A stretch of 9,404 nucleotides of DNA from UBA1189 sp964570685 (GCA_964570685.1 CAZMZC010000084.1:1-9404), one strand, 5' to 3'; counted from the stretch's first letter, positions 1 to 8,719 are shown. Numbers and translations are program-made. Notes: a model not told the origin generated them from the letters alone.

Positions 1-55
1 GAGTGCCATAGCCGACAAGGTCTACATAGCTACGCATGTCACCACTGCGGAGGAT
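1..55 (-). repeat. 55-nt direct repeat, copy 2 (inside Ig-like module)
   Basis: These bases are identical to 1309-1363. The offset of 1308 nt equals 436 codons, so the copies are in frame. Both encode the end of an Ig-like domain (LRSGDMRSYVDLVGYG) with the same codons. The copy touches the window edge, so the identity may extend further left. Confidence 0.93.
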
Positions 56-1714
56 AACTTTTCCCTCTTTTTTTGCTAAGGTAGTAAGATGGGTTACGGT
101 GACGGTAGCCGTGGAGGTGCCCGCAGGTATCACGGAAGGAGACACGGTGAAACCAGTGGTAGCAGAGACACTTATATCGCCTGTAAGGTTCGAGGCATTC
201 ACTGTGAAGTTCTCGCTGGCACCCGTGCCGTCAAGTGAGAGGGACAATACGGAGGTAGACAGATCGGCAAAGGCGGGAGCATAGGCACCTGTAGCATCGT
301 AGGCAAAGTAAGCAATGTCACCGTCAAGATTCTCAAAACCGAGCTGTGCCTCGGGAAGACGTTTCACACCGGTAAGGCGGGCATCGTCGACCTGGAGGGG
401 ACTTACCGAAGCACCCCATGAGGCACGTTCAAGATAGAAACTGACGCGCACCTGCTTCGTGTTGGACCTGGTCTCGAAGTCCGCCGCATACTTCTGGTAG
501 CTCTCGCCCGTAACGGGTACGGTCACCGTGTTGTCGGCATTCTGAAGGTCGTAGATGCGGATAGAACCAAGCGACTCACCGTCCTTCATGCCGCCACGCG
601 CCAAGGCGGAGAAGCTGTAGACCTCGTTGGGAGCAACATCAACAATCTGCGACACCTCACCCGCTGCCCAGCCGGCACTCCACATATAACGGTCCATGGA
701 GAGCACATGGTTGTTCTGGTCCACCTCGTTGTCGCGCTCCTGAGAGATGATGTCCTGCGTTGAGTTGTACTGGTCGTAGGGATATACGTCCCAGCCCTCG
801 ATGCGGGTCACTATATTTCTGCTTTCGCTGAAATCCCACTCGCCCTCGAAGTCACCGTTCCTGAGAAGGTTCTTCTCGATGTCACCGTTCTCTACGCTCC
901 ATTCGGGCTGAAGGGCAAGGTCGGCAAGGCGGAAAGTGTCAACGGGTATGCCGTCGCGGTAGACGAACACGCGCTTGTCGGGAGTCACAGCGTAGCGGTA
1001 CGTGTGGTACAGTCCGTCCGTGTTGTAGAACGTGCCGCCGTTGCTCGGGTTGCTGATGACTTCATCGCTGATGAAGGTGTTGGCACCGTTATACATGCCC
1101 AGTGTGCTGCTTCCGATATAGCTCTTGAAACCGATGCCGTCAGCAGTCAAGGCGTACGGGTATACCATAGCCCCTGCATCATCAGTACGGGCCTTGATCT
1201 CGACGGTATATCCCTTGGAGCCATCAAGAGAAACCGCGTCGAAGTCCATGCCCTCACTGCCGCCGCCGCTGTAGACGGGGCTGCCGGAGATGTCCTTCAC
1301 ATCCAGGGGAGTGCCATAGCCGACAAGGTCTACATAGCTACGCATGTCACCACTGCGGAGGATTACCTTGCCCTCCTTGCGGGAAAGGGTGGTCAGATGG
1401 GTTACAGTAACAGTAACTTCCTTGTCAAGTCCTGCAGGAATGGTGGTGGGCTCTACCTTGAAACCATTGGTTGCATTTACAGTAACATCCTGCACCAATC
1501 CAGAGGTTTTTACCTTGAATGTAGATTCTGTCCCTGTGCCGTCAATAATCATTCTATCGGGCACCTCGCTGGGAGCTTTACGGAGTGAAGCTCCATTCAC
1601 ATCTGTAAAACCAATGGTAATACCATCAACAGCAGATTGACCTCCAGCTATAGCTTGCAGACTACCAAGTCCCATGCATATAGCTGTAAATAATAAAGTG
1701 AAACATCTTTTCAT
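1..1714 (-). CDS. Secreted modular glycan-binding protein (Ig-like / LamG-like / CBM4_9-like), C-terminus cut by window edge
   Basis: The frame is open from ATG 1714-1712 to the left edge: 571 codons with no stop, so the true end lies outside. The N-terminus MKRCFTLLFTAICMGLG reads as a Sec signal peptide, with cleavage near A21-A23. An Ig-like beta domain covers about residues 48-136 and ends with LRSGDMRSYVDLVGYGTP. A LamG/concanavalin-like domain covers about 138-280 (GYTVEIKARTD; HTYRYAVTPDKRVFVYRDG). A CBM4_9-like jelly roll covers about 281-447 (NLLRNGDFEG at its start, IEGWDVYP, PLQVDDARLTG at its end). A second Ig-like copy follows at about 484-571. No catalytic motif is visible. Inference: a surface or secreted polysaccharide-binding protein, probably with further modules beyond the edge. 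It lies 26 bp after the GH128-like gene on the same strand and is probably co-transcribed with it. Domain names rest on motif pattern, not on a profile search. The reading frame is much surer than the function. Confidence 0.85.
   Translation of the reverse strand, partial: MKRCFTLLFTAICMGLGSLQAIAGGQSAVDGITIGFTDVNGASLRKAPSEVPDRMIIDGTGTESTFKVKTSGLVQDVTVNATNGFKVEPTTIPAGLDKEVTVTVTHLTTLSRKEGKVILRSGDMRSYVDLVGYGTPLDVKDISGSPVYSGGGSEGMDFDAVSLDGSKGYTVEIKARTDDAGAMVYPYALTADGIGFKSYIGSSTLGMYNGANTFISDEVISNPSNGGTFYNTDGLYHTYRYAVTPDKRVFVYRDGIPVDTFRLADLALQPEWSVENGDIEKNLLRNGDFEGEWDFSESRNIVTRIEGWDVYPYDQYNSTQDIISQERDNEVDQNNHVLSMDRYMWSAGWAAGEVSQIVDVAPNEVYSFSALARGGMKDGESLGSIRIYDLQNADNTVTVPVTGESYQKYAADFETRSNTKQVRVSFYLERASWGASVSPLQVDDARLTGVKRLPEAQLGFENLDGDIAYFAYDATGAYAPAFADLSTSVLSLSLDGTGASENFTVNASNLTGDISVSATTGFTVSPSVIPAGTSTATVTVTHLTTLAKKEGKVILRSGDMRSYVDLVGYGT
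1309..1363 (-). repeat. 55-nt direct repeat, copy 1 (inside Ig-like module)
   Basis: Identical to bases 1-55. Beyond 1363 the two modules keep protein similarity (the VTVTHLTTL segment) but differ at many codon positions. The exact identity is therefore confined to this stretch, which suggests DNA-level homogenisation. Confidence 0.93.
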
Positions 1715-1740
1715 AGCAATACACTTTTAAGATTCTTAAA

Positions 1741-4440
1741 TTATTTCTTTAATAGTTTAATTCCTTTGTGATTACCTCCGACTATATACACGCTGTGCTT
1801 CTCAGTATTATTCACATAAACTGCTTTACCGGAAGAGTCATGTATGGGTTCATCAAATAGGCAATCTTGATTAGATAAGTTGAGTACAGGAGAGGTGCGT
1901 GTGTGACCTATAACAATCCATCCCATCTGCTCTGGAGTGACTCGGTTGTGTGATGCAGACTTTTCTCTGTCCTTGATTATGGTGGCCGAAGAGACCGACC
2001 GACTCTTCATCCTCAGTGTTGAAGTTATTGTATCATTCATTGTCTGCATCGCTCCAAACACATGAGGCAAGCTAGCGTAGGATGTTCCAAAGCCGATAGT
2101 GTAGCCTCCATCCAAATTGTCGGTCACGGCATAATCTGGGGTGCGTCCTACACGGATTTCCTTGTCGCCCAGCAAACCCGTACCCGTGGTTGCTGCCAGA
2201 TAGTGAATTGTCTCGTCGCCCTCCGAAGGCGTTGCCTTGGCTTCATATTGCAGCTTGACCTTGAATCCCTTGCACGTAACGTCAAATACACGCACCGCTG
2301 TGGCTGCCATATCATTGTCGGTTACTTGATTGGCAATCACCACAGGTTCCTCGTTAAAAGGCTCTGCAAAAACAATCTCTGTACAAGAGGAGTTCCCCAC
2401 TAGGGCTTTTCCCACTTCGGCCTTTACTCCTCCCCACGTATAACGCCCATAAGGAAGTATAAGGTAGGCCAATGTATCGGGATTGGCCAATTTCGGAGTG
2501 TGTTGGTATTCCCACGAGTCAAGCTTCGCATCGAAAGTCCTAGGCTTTACGTTACGGACACGAAGACTCAATGGCATCTTGTTGCGATACGTAGGTATCC
2601 CTGTCAATACAGCCGGTGAGGATATGAAAGGTTCACTCAGCATGGTCAGTTGCCAGTTTCCCGTAATTAGCGACTCTGCATCAATCACTTCTTGGTTGCC
2701 ACTATCTATGACGGCGATTTTTATTGGTTCGGACGAAAGGGTAGTTCCATCAAGTCCGACCGAAACAATTCGGAAGCAGACTCCCAAGGTGTCGCTACTA
2801 TTGACGGTCAAGGGAACCTCTGCCTGTAGGATGGATATAGCCATTGAGTCCACTACATGGTAACTGTGACCTCCATCCCGGCTCTCCTCAATAAAGTATT
2901 TTGTGATTTGCTCACCATTTTCATCGTCCCAATGAAGTATTACTTGACCATCGTCGGTATATCCACTATAACTCAATGTGGGTGGTTGGCGTACTTTCCA
3001 TGTAGGGATGACCTCCTTGTCCTGATTGAAGAAATAGGCCGGAGTATTATCTCTATAGTACTCTCCAGCAGGAGTTAAGACCCCATTGGGAGTCAGTATA
3101 TAGCGTTTGTCTTCTACCCAATTATAAATTGAGTAACGTTCTACGAAGCTACACGTGTCCATCACCTCCAGTATGCCTTTAATGTCATTGAGCTGCTTTT
3201 GTTGTTGCTTCTCTGTACCTGAAGGCCAATCTTCTTTCGTCCAGTTAGCTCCATTGTTCCACTCCGTAATCCATAGAGGCCGCTTGGTACGCTCATGGAT
3301 TTCCTTAAGCCGTGTGTACCACTCATACGGACTAAGCCCCCCCCAATAGGCATGAATTGCTACATAGTCGACCCTATAGTTGCGACGATTAGCCTCATTC
3401 ATAAAATTGTAGAGCCAAGTGAAATCTGTTGTTGCAGGAGAACCAAGACGGAGTCCTGTCTGCATCATAAGCGGCCACTCCTCTATTGCACGTTCGACAC
3501 TGACATCGGACTGCTCGGCATGATCTGGTTCGTTGTAGCCTAGGAGATGACTTACATCCTCAAGAGCGTATAGTTTGCTCCAGCTACCCCCAGCGCCCCA
3601 CTTCATTGGTACAAATTCTTGATTCAAGTACGGAGACTCTACATCGGGATTTCGAGTGCTACTGGCCGTACTCCCCCAATTATAGAACCAAGTGGAAGTG
3701 GTCTTATCGCACTGTTCCTCCACATATTGCAATCCCTTTACCATCTCTTTCCAATAGGAACCAACCCAACCCTTCTTCGAGGGATATTGCCAACGCATCA
3801 CACGGATGTAGCTTATCTTCCCGTCCAACTCGCGAGGGAGCACTCGGAGTTCAATATCGCTAGTGTCAGCAATGTATATACGACTGTAGCCCATACCGTC
3901 AGGCTCGCAAGCCAATGTAGCCATATATCCACGCTTGAGCTTCAGCGAGTGTATGGCATTACCCAATAGCATCGGTTGACAAAGGCTATCGGGAGCATTA
4001 ACTGGCGGATAATCAGAATAGTAGTAATTACATCTATATGAAGCCTCTTCACCCTTGAACCCCGATTCTGAATAAGCTTTCAACGGAGCATAGTCACCTG
4101 CATGAGGAATAACTATCGCTCCTTGCCTATGGAGTACCACACGCGCATTAGTGCCAACGACCAATGTCTCGCCATTTATTTGAATATGGGCTGCATATCG
4201 GGTTACAACGTCATTAGGTCTGACATTGTCAAAGAACATCCATGCATCTGGCGACGTAATGTTTACAACAGCATCGCCAACAATCGCATCTTCCAATGCC
4301 TGTATATGTATGTCTGTAGCCGCACCGAATGTACATGATGACATTATCCGTTCGTACTGAAGAGTATGGCCCAATAATTCTGTAGATGCAAAGAACAGAA
4401 TTATGACAACCAAGCCATACGAGAAGGTCCATTTCTTCAT
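1741..4440 (-). CDS. Secreted GH128-like glycoside hydrolase with FN3-like and H-type-lectin-like C-terminal repeats
   Basis: This 899-aa protein is probably an endo-beta-1,3-glucanase-like enzyme acting outside the cytoplasm. The N-terminus MKKWTFSYGLVVIILFFAS is a signal peptide with no lipobox cysteine. A beta-rich N-terminal domain covers about residues 25-210. A TIM-barrel core of the Glyco_hydro_cc/GH128 type covers about 220-465. It shows LLGYNEPDH, whose E304 is the likely acid/base, VDYVAIHAYW, and LWITEWNNG, whose E393 is the likely nucleophile. An FN3-like domain follows at about 485-580, then two H-type-lectin-like repeats at about 685-755 and 776-846. The tail, ending SVYIVGGNHKGIKLLKK, resembles a short type IX secretion signal. 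In-frame ATGs exist at 4467, 4452, 4446 and 4440. I chose 4440 because it starts directly on the signal peptide and leaves about 38 nt of leader after the TACCTTTG box. By eye the gene is more AT-rich than the operon to its right. Family is fairly sure; substrate is inferred. Confidence 0.88.
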   Translation of the reverse strand: MKKWTFSYGLVVIILFFASTELLGHTLQYERIMSSCTFGAATDIHIQALEDAIVGDAVVNITSPDAWMFFDNVRPNDVVTRYAAHIQINGETLVVGTNARVVLHRQGAIVIPHAGDYAPLKAYSESGFKGEEASYRCNYYYSDYPPVNAPDSLCQPMLLGNAIHSLKLKRGYMATLACEPDGMGYSRIYIADTSDIELRVLPRELDGKISYIRVMRWQYPSKKGWVGSYWKEMVKGLQYVEEQCDKTTSTWFYNWGSTASSTRNPDVESPYLNQEFVPMKWGAGGSWSKLYALEDVSHLLGYNEPDHAEQSDVSVERAIEEWPLMMQTGLRLGSPATTDFTWLYNFMNEANRRNYRVDYVAIHAYWGGLSPYEWYTRLKEIHERTKRPLWITEWNNGANWTKEDWPSGTEKQQQKQLNDIKGILEVMDTCSFVERYSIYNWVEDKRYILTPNGVLTPAGEYYRDNTPAYFFNQDKEVIPTWKVRQPPTLSYSGYTDDGQVILHWDDENGEQITKYFIEESRDGGHSYHVVDSMAISILQAEVPLTVNSSDTLGVCFRIVSVGLDGTTLSSEPIKIAVIDSGNQEVIDAESLITGNWQLTMLSEPFISSPAVLTGIPTYRNKMPLSLRVRNVKPRTFDAKLDSWEYQHTPKLANPDTLAYLILPYGRYTWGGVKAEVGKALVGNSSCTEIVFAEPFNEEPVVIANQVTDNDMAATAVRVFDVTCKGFKVKLQYEAKATPSEGDETIHYLAATTGTGLLGDKEIRVGRTPDYAVTDNLDGGYTIGFGTSYASLPHVFGAMQTMNDTITSTLRMKSRSVSSATIIKDREKSASHNRVTPEQMGWIVIGHTRTSPVLNLSNQDCLFDEPIHDSSGKAVYVNNTEKHSVYIVGGNHKGIKLLKK

Positions 4441-4483
4441 ATTCATAGGCATTAAGTTAATACACATTACCTTTTTTCAAGAG

Positions 4484-4491
4484 CAAAGGTA
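4484..4491 (-). promoter_or_regulatory. Bacteroidetes -7 box (TACCTTTG) for the GH128-like gene
   Basis: TACCTTTG on the minus strand matches the Bacteroidales consensus TAnnTTTG. Transcription would begin near 4478. That makes a start at 4467 nearly leaderless and favours 4440. No good TTTG lies 19-21 bp upstream, so the -33 element is weak. TATTTTTG at 4504-4511 is a second possible -7 box. Confidence 0.55.
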
Positions 4492-4651
4492 TTTTTGTTC
4501 CCTCAAAAATAAGAATAATTATAATTCCCTAAACTCCAAAAAAAGAGATATAAATATTATTATGCCACTTTGAATGAAAATTGGACCTGAAGCAATAGAA
4601 GAAAGCGGACGAGCCCCGTCTACTCACAGAGGCATAACAATCGTTTACATC

Positions 4652-4683
4652 AAAAAACGCCCATTCCATCGGGGAAAAGGCGT
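4652..4683 (-). terminator. Rho-independent terminator of the DUF2723-deacetylase operon
   Basis: On the minus strand the outer stem is ACGCC/GGCGT, followed by a 2x2 internal mismatch (TT/TG). The inner stem is TTCC/GGAA with loop CCGAT, and a T run follows directly. It starts 31 bp after the deacetylase stop codon and lies ahead of the promoter box of the next gene, as expected for the end of an operon. The rest of 4468-4714 shows no gene and is AT-rich near the GH128-like promoter. Confidence 0.8.
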
Positions 4684-4714
4684 ACAATAGCATAGATACG
4701 GATGATACACGGAA

Positions 4715-5326
4715 TCACTCGAAGACTTTGAACTCGTAACCCTCACTTTGGAGCCATTCGATGGCTCGCGGCAGGGCATAGTAGAGATTGTCGACAGAGC
4801 GGCGCGAGTCGTGGAAGGTGATGATGGATCCGTTGCGTGTGTACTTGCGCACCTTGCGCAGTATCTGGCGGCCATTGAGCTTGGGGTTGTAGTCGCGCGT
4901 CACGAGGTCCCACATGACGATGCGGTAGCGCTCGCAGAGCGCACGGTATTGCTTCATACGTATGAGGCCATGAGGTGGACGGAAGAGGTCGGTGGTGAGG
5001 TAGCAGTCGGCCTTGTCGATATTGGCAATGTAGCGAGCCGTGCGCTCCTCGAATCCCTTGAGGTGATTGTAGGTATGGTTGCCTATGCGGTGCCCGCGCT
5101 CGACGACCATCTTGTACTCATCGGGATGCTTGCGCACATTGTCGCCCACCATGAAGAAGGTGGCCTTGATGCCGTACTTGTCGAGCACATCGAGTACCCA
5201 AGGGGTAACCTCGGGAATGGGGCCATCGTCAAAGGTGAGATAGACGGCCTTTTCAGAAGAATCCATCCGCCAACATGCACGGGGGTACAGTCGGCGGATG
5301 AATTGTGGGGGTTGCTCAATGAACAT
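4715..5326 (-). CDS. Polysaccharide deacetylase (NodB homology domain, CE4-type)
   Basis: This 203-aa protein is essentially one NodB domain, with no signal peptide or membrane segment, so it is probably cytoplasmic or membrane-peripheral. All five family motifs are present: TFDDGP (31-36, with D33 and D34), NHTYNH (H84 and H88, metal ligands with D34), FRPPHG (115-120), WDLVTRDYN (139-147) and IITFHD (168-173, with H172). The family removes N- or O-acyl groups from sugars with a divalent metal. The gene begins 6 bp after the stop of the DUF2723 gene, so the two are very likely one operon, and a terminator follows. Inference: the substrate could be a lipid-linked sugar, as for the related ArnD deformylase, rather than an extracellular polymer, because no export signal is visible. 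Family is sure; substrate is unknown. Confidence 0.95.
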   Translation of the reverse strand: MFIEQPPQFIRRLYPRACWRMDSSEKAVYLTFDDGPIPEVTPWVLDVLDKYGIKATFFMVGDNVRKHPDEYKMVVERGHRIGNHTYNHLKGFEERTARYIANIDKADCYLTTDLFRPPHGLIRMKQYRALCERYRIVMWDLVTRDYNPKLNGRQILRKVRKYTRNGSIITFHDSRRSVDNLYYALPRAIEWLQSEGYEFKVFE

Positions 5327-5332
5327 GAAATC

Positions 5333-8300
5333 TTACTTTACTCTCACTTCCAGTTCCTGATACAGCTTCTCGAAGAGACCTGAGTAATGATTGAGCGTCT
5401 CCTTATCCGATGAGCGCTCCATCATCTGCAATGTCTTCAGAAGCGTGTGCAAGCAGTTCTGCACTTCACCGAACGAGGCGTTGAAGCGTTTGTCACCAAG
5501 ACTCAGGTACCAGGTAATATACTCGATGTCATTATCGGCCACCTGCGAAAGGATGTTCATACCCTTCTCCGTCTCACCAAGGGTGAGGTAGGCCTGACCC
5601 ATCAGGTGCGACTGGCTCTGCCAGTAGTTGTGCGGCAGGATAGAGGCGGGGAACTCCTCTTCGCACTTGTCGAGCACGGCGAGTGCCTTGTCCTTCTTGC
5701 CCTCACGGATAAGCTGGTTGGCCAGCATCGTGTAGAGACGGCGGTGGGTGTAGCCCATACGGGTGATGGTCTCATCGATGTAGATGCCGGGAGTCTTCAT
5801 GCCACCGAATGCGAAGCGGTTCATCAGGTTGTTGTACATCGTCTCGCTGTCCACAGCAAAGCCGTTCTGAGGAGCAAGGCCCAGCTGGCGGAAGTTGAAC
5901 GGTGTGATGCGGTAGGCCAGTCCCTCCTGAAGGAAGAAGGGCTCAAGACCCACATAGTTTTCACTGCCTACGGTCGTGGACATGTAGAGCGGACGCTCCC
6001 AGTTGGTGTTGGCCAGCATCTCGAGCAGCATGATGTGGTTCTTGGTGAGCATACGACGTCCCTTGAGCGAAATGACCATGCGGTCGGGCATCTTGCTCAT
6101 AGTCTCCTCATCGGTAGCACCACGATACTGCTCGGGGATGTACATGCCTGAGCGCAGGATGGCAGCCTTGTCGAGCGTGATATATACCGTGTCGGTGGGG
6201 ATGTAATGAAGGTTCTCGTCCTTGCTTTTTACCCAATAGTCGAGGATATTGCGCAGCTCGAACGGCTCATTACCAAACTTCTGTCGAGCAGCAGCTGTCT
6301 GTCTTTTGTAGATATCGAGCACGGCCTGCTTAGCCTCGGGGCGTATCTCAACAAAGTCGTTGGTACCCTCCACATAATCGAGGCGCTTCCATTGGATAGG
6401 CACTGAGGGCGAATCGTAGGCCGGACGGCGCATCTGGTCGATGTACCAGTCGGTCTGCAAGTACGAGAGGTTGCATACACGAGAGTCGGTACGCACACCC
6501 TCTACCTCCTGATTGTACCAGAGGGGGAAGGTATCGTTGTCACCGTTGGTAAAGATGATGGGATAGCCCTTCTCGGGGAGTGTGTTGAGGTAGTTCTGGC
6601 CGAAGTCGCGAGCCATGTAGCGGTTGCTGCGGTCGTGGTCGTCCCACGTCTGGCTGGCCATCTGTAGCGGCACGAGCACACACACCACAGTGGCGATAGC
6701 ACCTGCTACAGTGGGGTTCTTGACAAGCTTCTGCAACAGATGGGCAATACCGGCCACACCCATACCAATCCAGATGGCAAAGGCATAGAACGAAGCTGCA
6801 TAGGCGTAGTCACGCTCACGGGGCTGCATCGGAGTCTGGTTCAGGTAGAGCACGATGGCCAAGCCCGTCATGAAGAAGAGCATGAACACCACCCAGAACT
6901 GGCGTGCACCGCGCGTGCCGCGACCTGCTTGCCAGAAGAGGCCGATGAGACCGAGCAACAGGGGCAGGCCATAGAAGACGTTGCGTCCCTTGTTGTCCTT
7001 CAGCTCCGAGGGCAACAGGGTCTGGTCGCCCACGAGCATCTTGTCAATGAAGTTGATACCCGTAATCCAGTTGCCATGCTCTATTTCGCCGTGGCCCTGT
7101 ATGTCGTTCTGACGGCCTACGAAGTTCCACAGGAAGTAGCGCCAGTACATGAAGTTCACCTGATAGTTGATGAAGAACTTGATATTGTCCCACTGTGTGG
7201 GCACCTTCACCTTCTGATTCTGTCCGCCTACATTGACGGTAGCCTCACGGCCCTGGATGCCACCCACCCAGTTGTCGTACAGGTTGACGGTGGTGCCTCC
7301 GGCAGGCCAGTTGGCATGGTCGGCACTGTGCATACGTGGGAAGAGCATCGAAGGCTCCATCACGTACTTGTCCTTGGTACGTACTACGATATATCGGTCC
7401 TTTTCATCGGCCGAAGCCTTCTCCTTGGGCATATATACCTTGGCACCCTCCTTTACCACGGGCACCAGATACTGTCCCTCCACCTTACGAGCCACCTTCG
7501 AAGCGTAGGTACCGCCATAGAAGAGCGGAGTGTCGCCATACTGCTCACGGTTAAGGTAACTGCCGAGGGTGAAGATATCCTCCGGAGAGTTCTGATCCAT
7601 CGGGGTGTTGGCCGATGAGCGCACCACGATGACAGCATACGATGAGTAGCCGATGACAATCATCATGATAGATACCAGAGCGGTACTCATCACGCGGGCA
7701 CTCATACGCCACTGCTCCTTGAGCTTGTCCATGCTGAAAAGATAAGCGGCCAAGGCACCCAATACGATAAGACCCATCACCACACAAGTGACGCCGTGTC
7801 CGTAGAAGGGCAAGCCCGTCAGGGCAATAACCAGGATAAAGGCGATGTTGGTGCGCACCTTTGACTTGGCAGCATAGGTCTCCCAGATGCTCCATACCAG
7901 CGCAGCAGCCAATACCACTATATATATGATAAGACCCGTGTTGAACGACATGGACAGCGTGTTTACAAAGAACAGCTCAAACCATCCGCCCACCTTCACG
8001 ATGCCCGGCACGATACCATAGAGGATAGCGGCAACGAGGGCTGCCGACACTGCGAGAGCAACGATAGAGCCCTTCCAGCCGGCATTAGGATTCTTCTTGA
8101 AGTAGTAGATGAGCACGATAGCAGGGATACACAGCAGGTTGAGCAAGTGCACACCTACCGAGAGTCCCATCATGTAGGCAATGAGGATGAGCCAGCGGTC
8201 GCTATGCACACTGCCAGCCTCCTCCTCCCACTTGAGGATAAACCAGAACACCACGGCCGTGAAGAACGAGCTGTAGGCATATACCTCGCCCTCGACAGCA

Positions 8301-8719
8301 CTGTACCAGAACGTGTCGCTGAACGTATAGGCCAAGGCACCTACCAAGCCCGCACCGATGATGGTCACCATCTGCCCCGTCTTGATGGTATTGCTGTTGC
8401 CACACAAGAGGCGGCGTGTGAGGTGTGTGATGCTCCAGAAGAGGAACAGGATACAGCCTGCACTGAGCAGCGCCGACATCACGTTCACCATATAGGCCAC
8501 CTGCGAGGGGTCGCTGGCAAACTGTGAGAACAGATTGGCCGTGAGCATGAAGAAGGGTGCGCCAGGCGGGTGACCCACTTCGAGCTTATAGCCCGTGGTG
8601 ATAAACTCGGGACAATCCCAGAAACTTGCCGACGACTCGATAGTCAAGCAATAGACTACCGCCGCTACGGCAAAAACAAACCAACCCATCAGGTTGTTAA
8701 TCAACTTATATTGTTTCAT
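5333..8719 (-). CDS. DUF2723 / TMEM260-like membrane protein, probable GT-C glycosyltransferase, with TPR-like C-terminus
   Basis: This 1128-aa protein is a DUF2723 member. TMEM260, the human relative, is a protein O-mannosyltransferase (CAZy GT117). After the first membrane segment (about 11-26) comes FWDCPEFITTGYKLEVGHPPGAP (33-55), given here as the joined motifs FWDCPE and GHPPGAP. D35 and E38 lie in the expected catalytic loop. Further hydrophobic segments lie near 77-97, 117-134, 146-163, 175-207, 217-237, 260-280, 291-328 and 347-366. A soluble stretch follows at about 367-580, then segments near 583-598, 608-626, 641-662 and 670-686. The rest is a large soluble domain with TPR-like helices at about 990-1070. 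The frame stays open upstream to 8836, but I chose 8719: MKQYKLINNLMGWF begins the conserved part, and the promoter at 8753-8784 lies inside the extension. Inference: it moves a lipid-linked sugar onto an extracytoplasmic acceptor. Donor and acceptor are unknown. Confidence 0.93.
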   Translation of the reverse strand: MKQYKLINNLMGWFVFAVAAVVYCLTIESSASFWDCPEFITTGYKLEVGHPPGAPFFMLTANLFSQFASDPSQVAYMVNVMSALLSAGCILFLFWSITHLTRRLLCGNSNTIKTGQMVTIIGAGLVGALAYTFSDTFWYSAVEGEVYAYSSFFTAVVFWFILKWEEEAGSVHSDRWLILIAYMMGLSVGVHLLNLLCIPAIVLIYYFKKNPNAGWKGSIVALAVSAALVAAILYGIVPGIVKVGGWFELFFVNTLSMSFNTGLIIYIVVLAAALVWSIWETYAAKSKVRTNIAFILVIALTGLPFYGHGVTCVVMGLIVLGALAAYLFSMDKLKEQWRMSARVMSTALVSIMMIVIGYSSYAVIVVRSSANTPMDQNSPEDIFTLGSYLNREQYGDTPLFYGGTYASKVARKVEGQYLVPVVKEGAKVYMPKEKASADEKDRYIVVRTKDKYVMEPSMLFPRMHSADHANWPAGGTTVNLYDNWVGGIQGREATVNVGGQNQKVKVPTQWDNIKFFINYQVNFMYWRYFLWNFVGRQNDIQGHGEIEHGNWITGINFIDKMLVGDQTLLPSELKDNKGRNVFYGLPLLLGLIGLFWQAGRGTRGARQFWVVFMLFFMTGLAIVLYLNQTPMQPRERDYAYAASFYAFAIWIGMGVAGIAHLLQKLVKNPTVAGAIATVVCVLVPLQMASQTWDDHDRSNRYMARDFGQNYLNTLPEKGYPIIFTNGDNDTFPLWYNQEVEGVRTDSRVCNLSYLQTDWYIDQMRRPAYDSPSVPIQWKRLDYVEGTNDFVEIRPEAKQAVLDIYKRQTAAARQKFGNEPFELRNILDYWVKSKDENLHYIPTDTVYITLDKAAILRSGMYIPEQYRGATDEETMSKMPDRMVISLKGRRMLTKNHIMLLEMLANTNWERPLYMSTTVGSENYVGLEPFFLQEGLAYRITPFNFRQLGLAPQNGFAVDSETMYNNLMNRFAFGGMKTPGIYIDETITRMGYTHRRLYTMLANQLIREGKKDKALAVLDKCEEEFPASILPHNYWQSQSHLMGQAYLTLGETEKGMNILSQVADNDIEYITWYLSLGDKRFNASFGEVQNCLHTLLKTLQMMERSSDKETLNHYSGLFEKLYQELEVRVK

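Noticed and set aside
1004..1588. 194-aa open frame on the plus strand
   Set aside because: It is antisense to the modular secreted protein, whose minus-strand frame is open across all of 1-1714.
4441..4467. Start of the GH128-like gene at 4467
   Set aside because: It would put nine extra residues before the signal peptide and leave about 11 nt of leader after the -7 box. The ATG at 4440 fits better.
4608..4620. GACG/CGTC inverted repeat
   Set aside because: The 4-bp stem has no T run and is easily explained by chance. The terminator at 4652-4683 is far better.
4748..5383. 211-aa open frame on the plus strand
   Set aside because: It is antisense to the deacetylase, which has all five NodB motifs.
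5447..6151. 234-aa open frame on the plus strand
   Set aside because: It is antisense to the DUF2723 C-terminal region and has no recognisable motif.
6740..7618. 292-aa open frame on the plus strand
   Set aside because: It lies wholly opposite the DUF2723 gene, whose protein motifs and membrane pattern are convincing. The antisense translation is rich in H, V, E and L and shows no domain.
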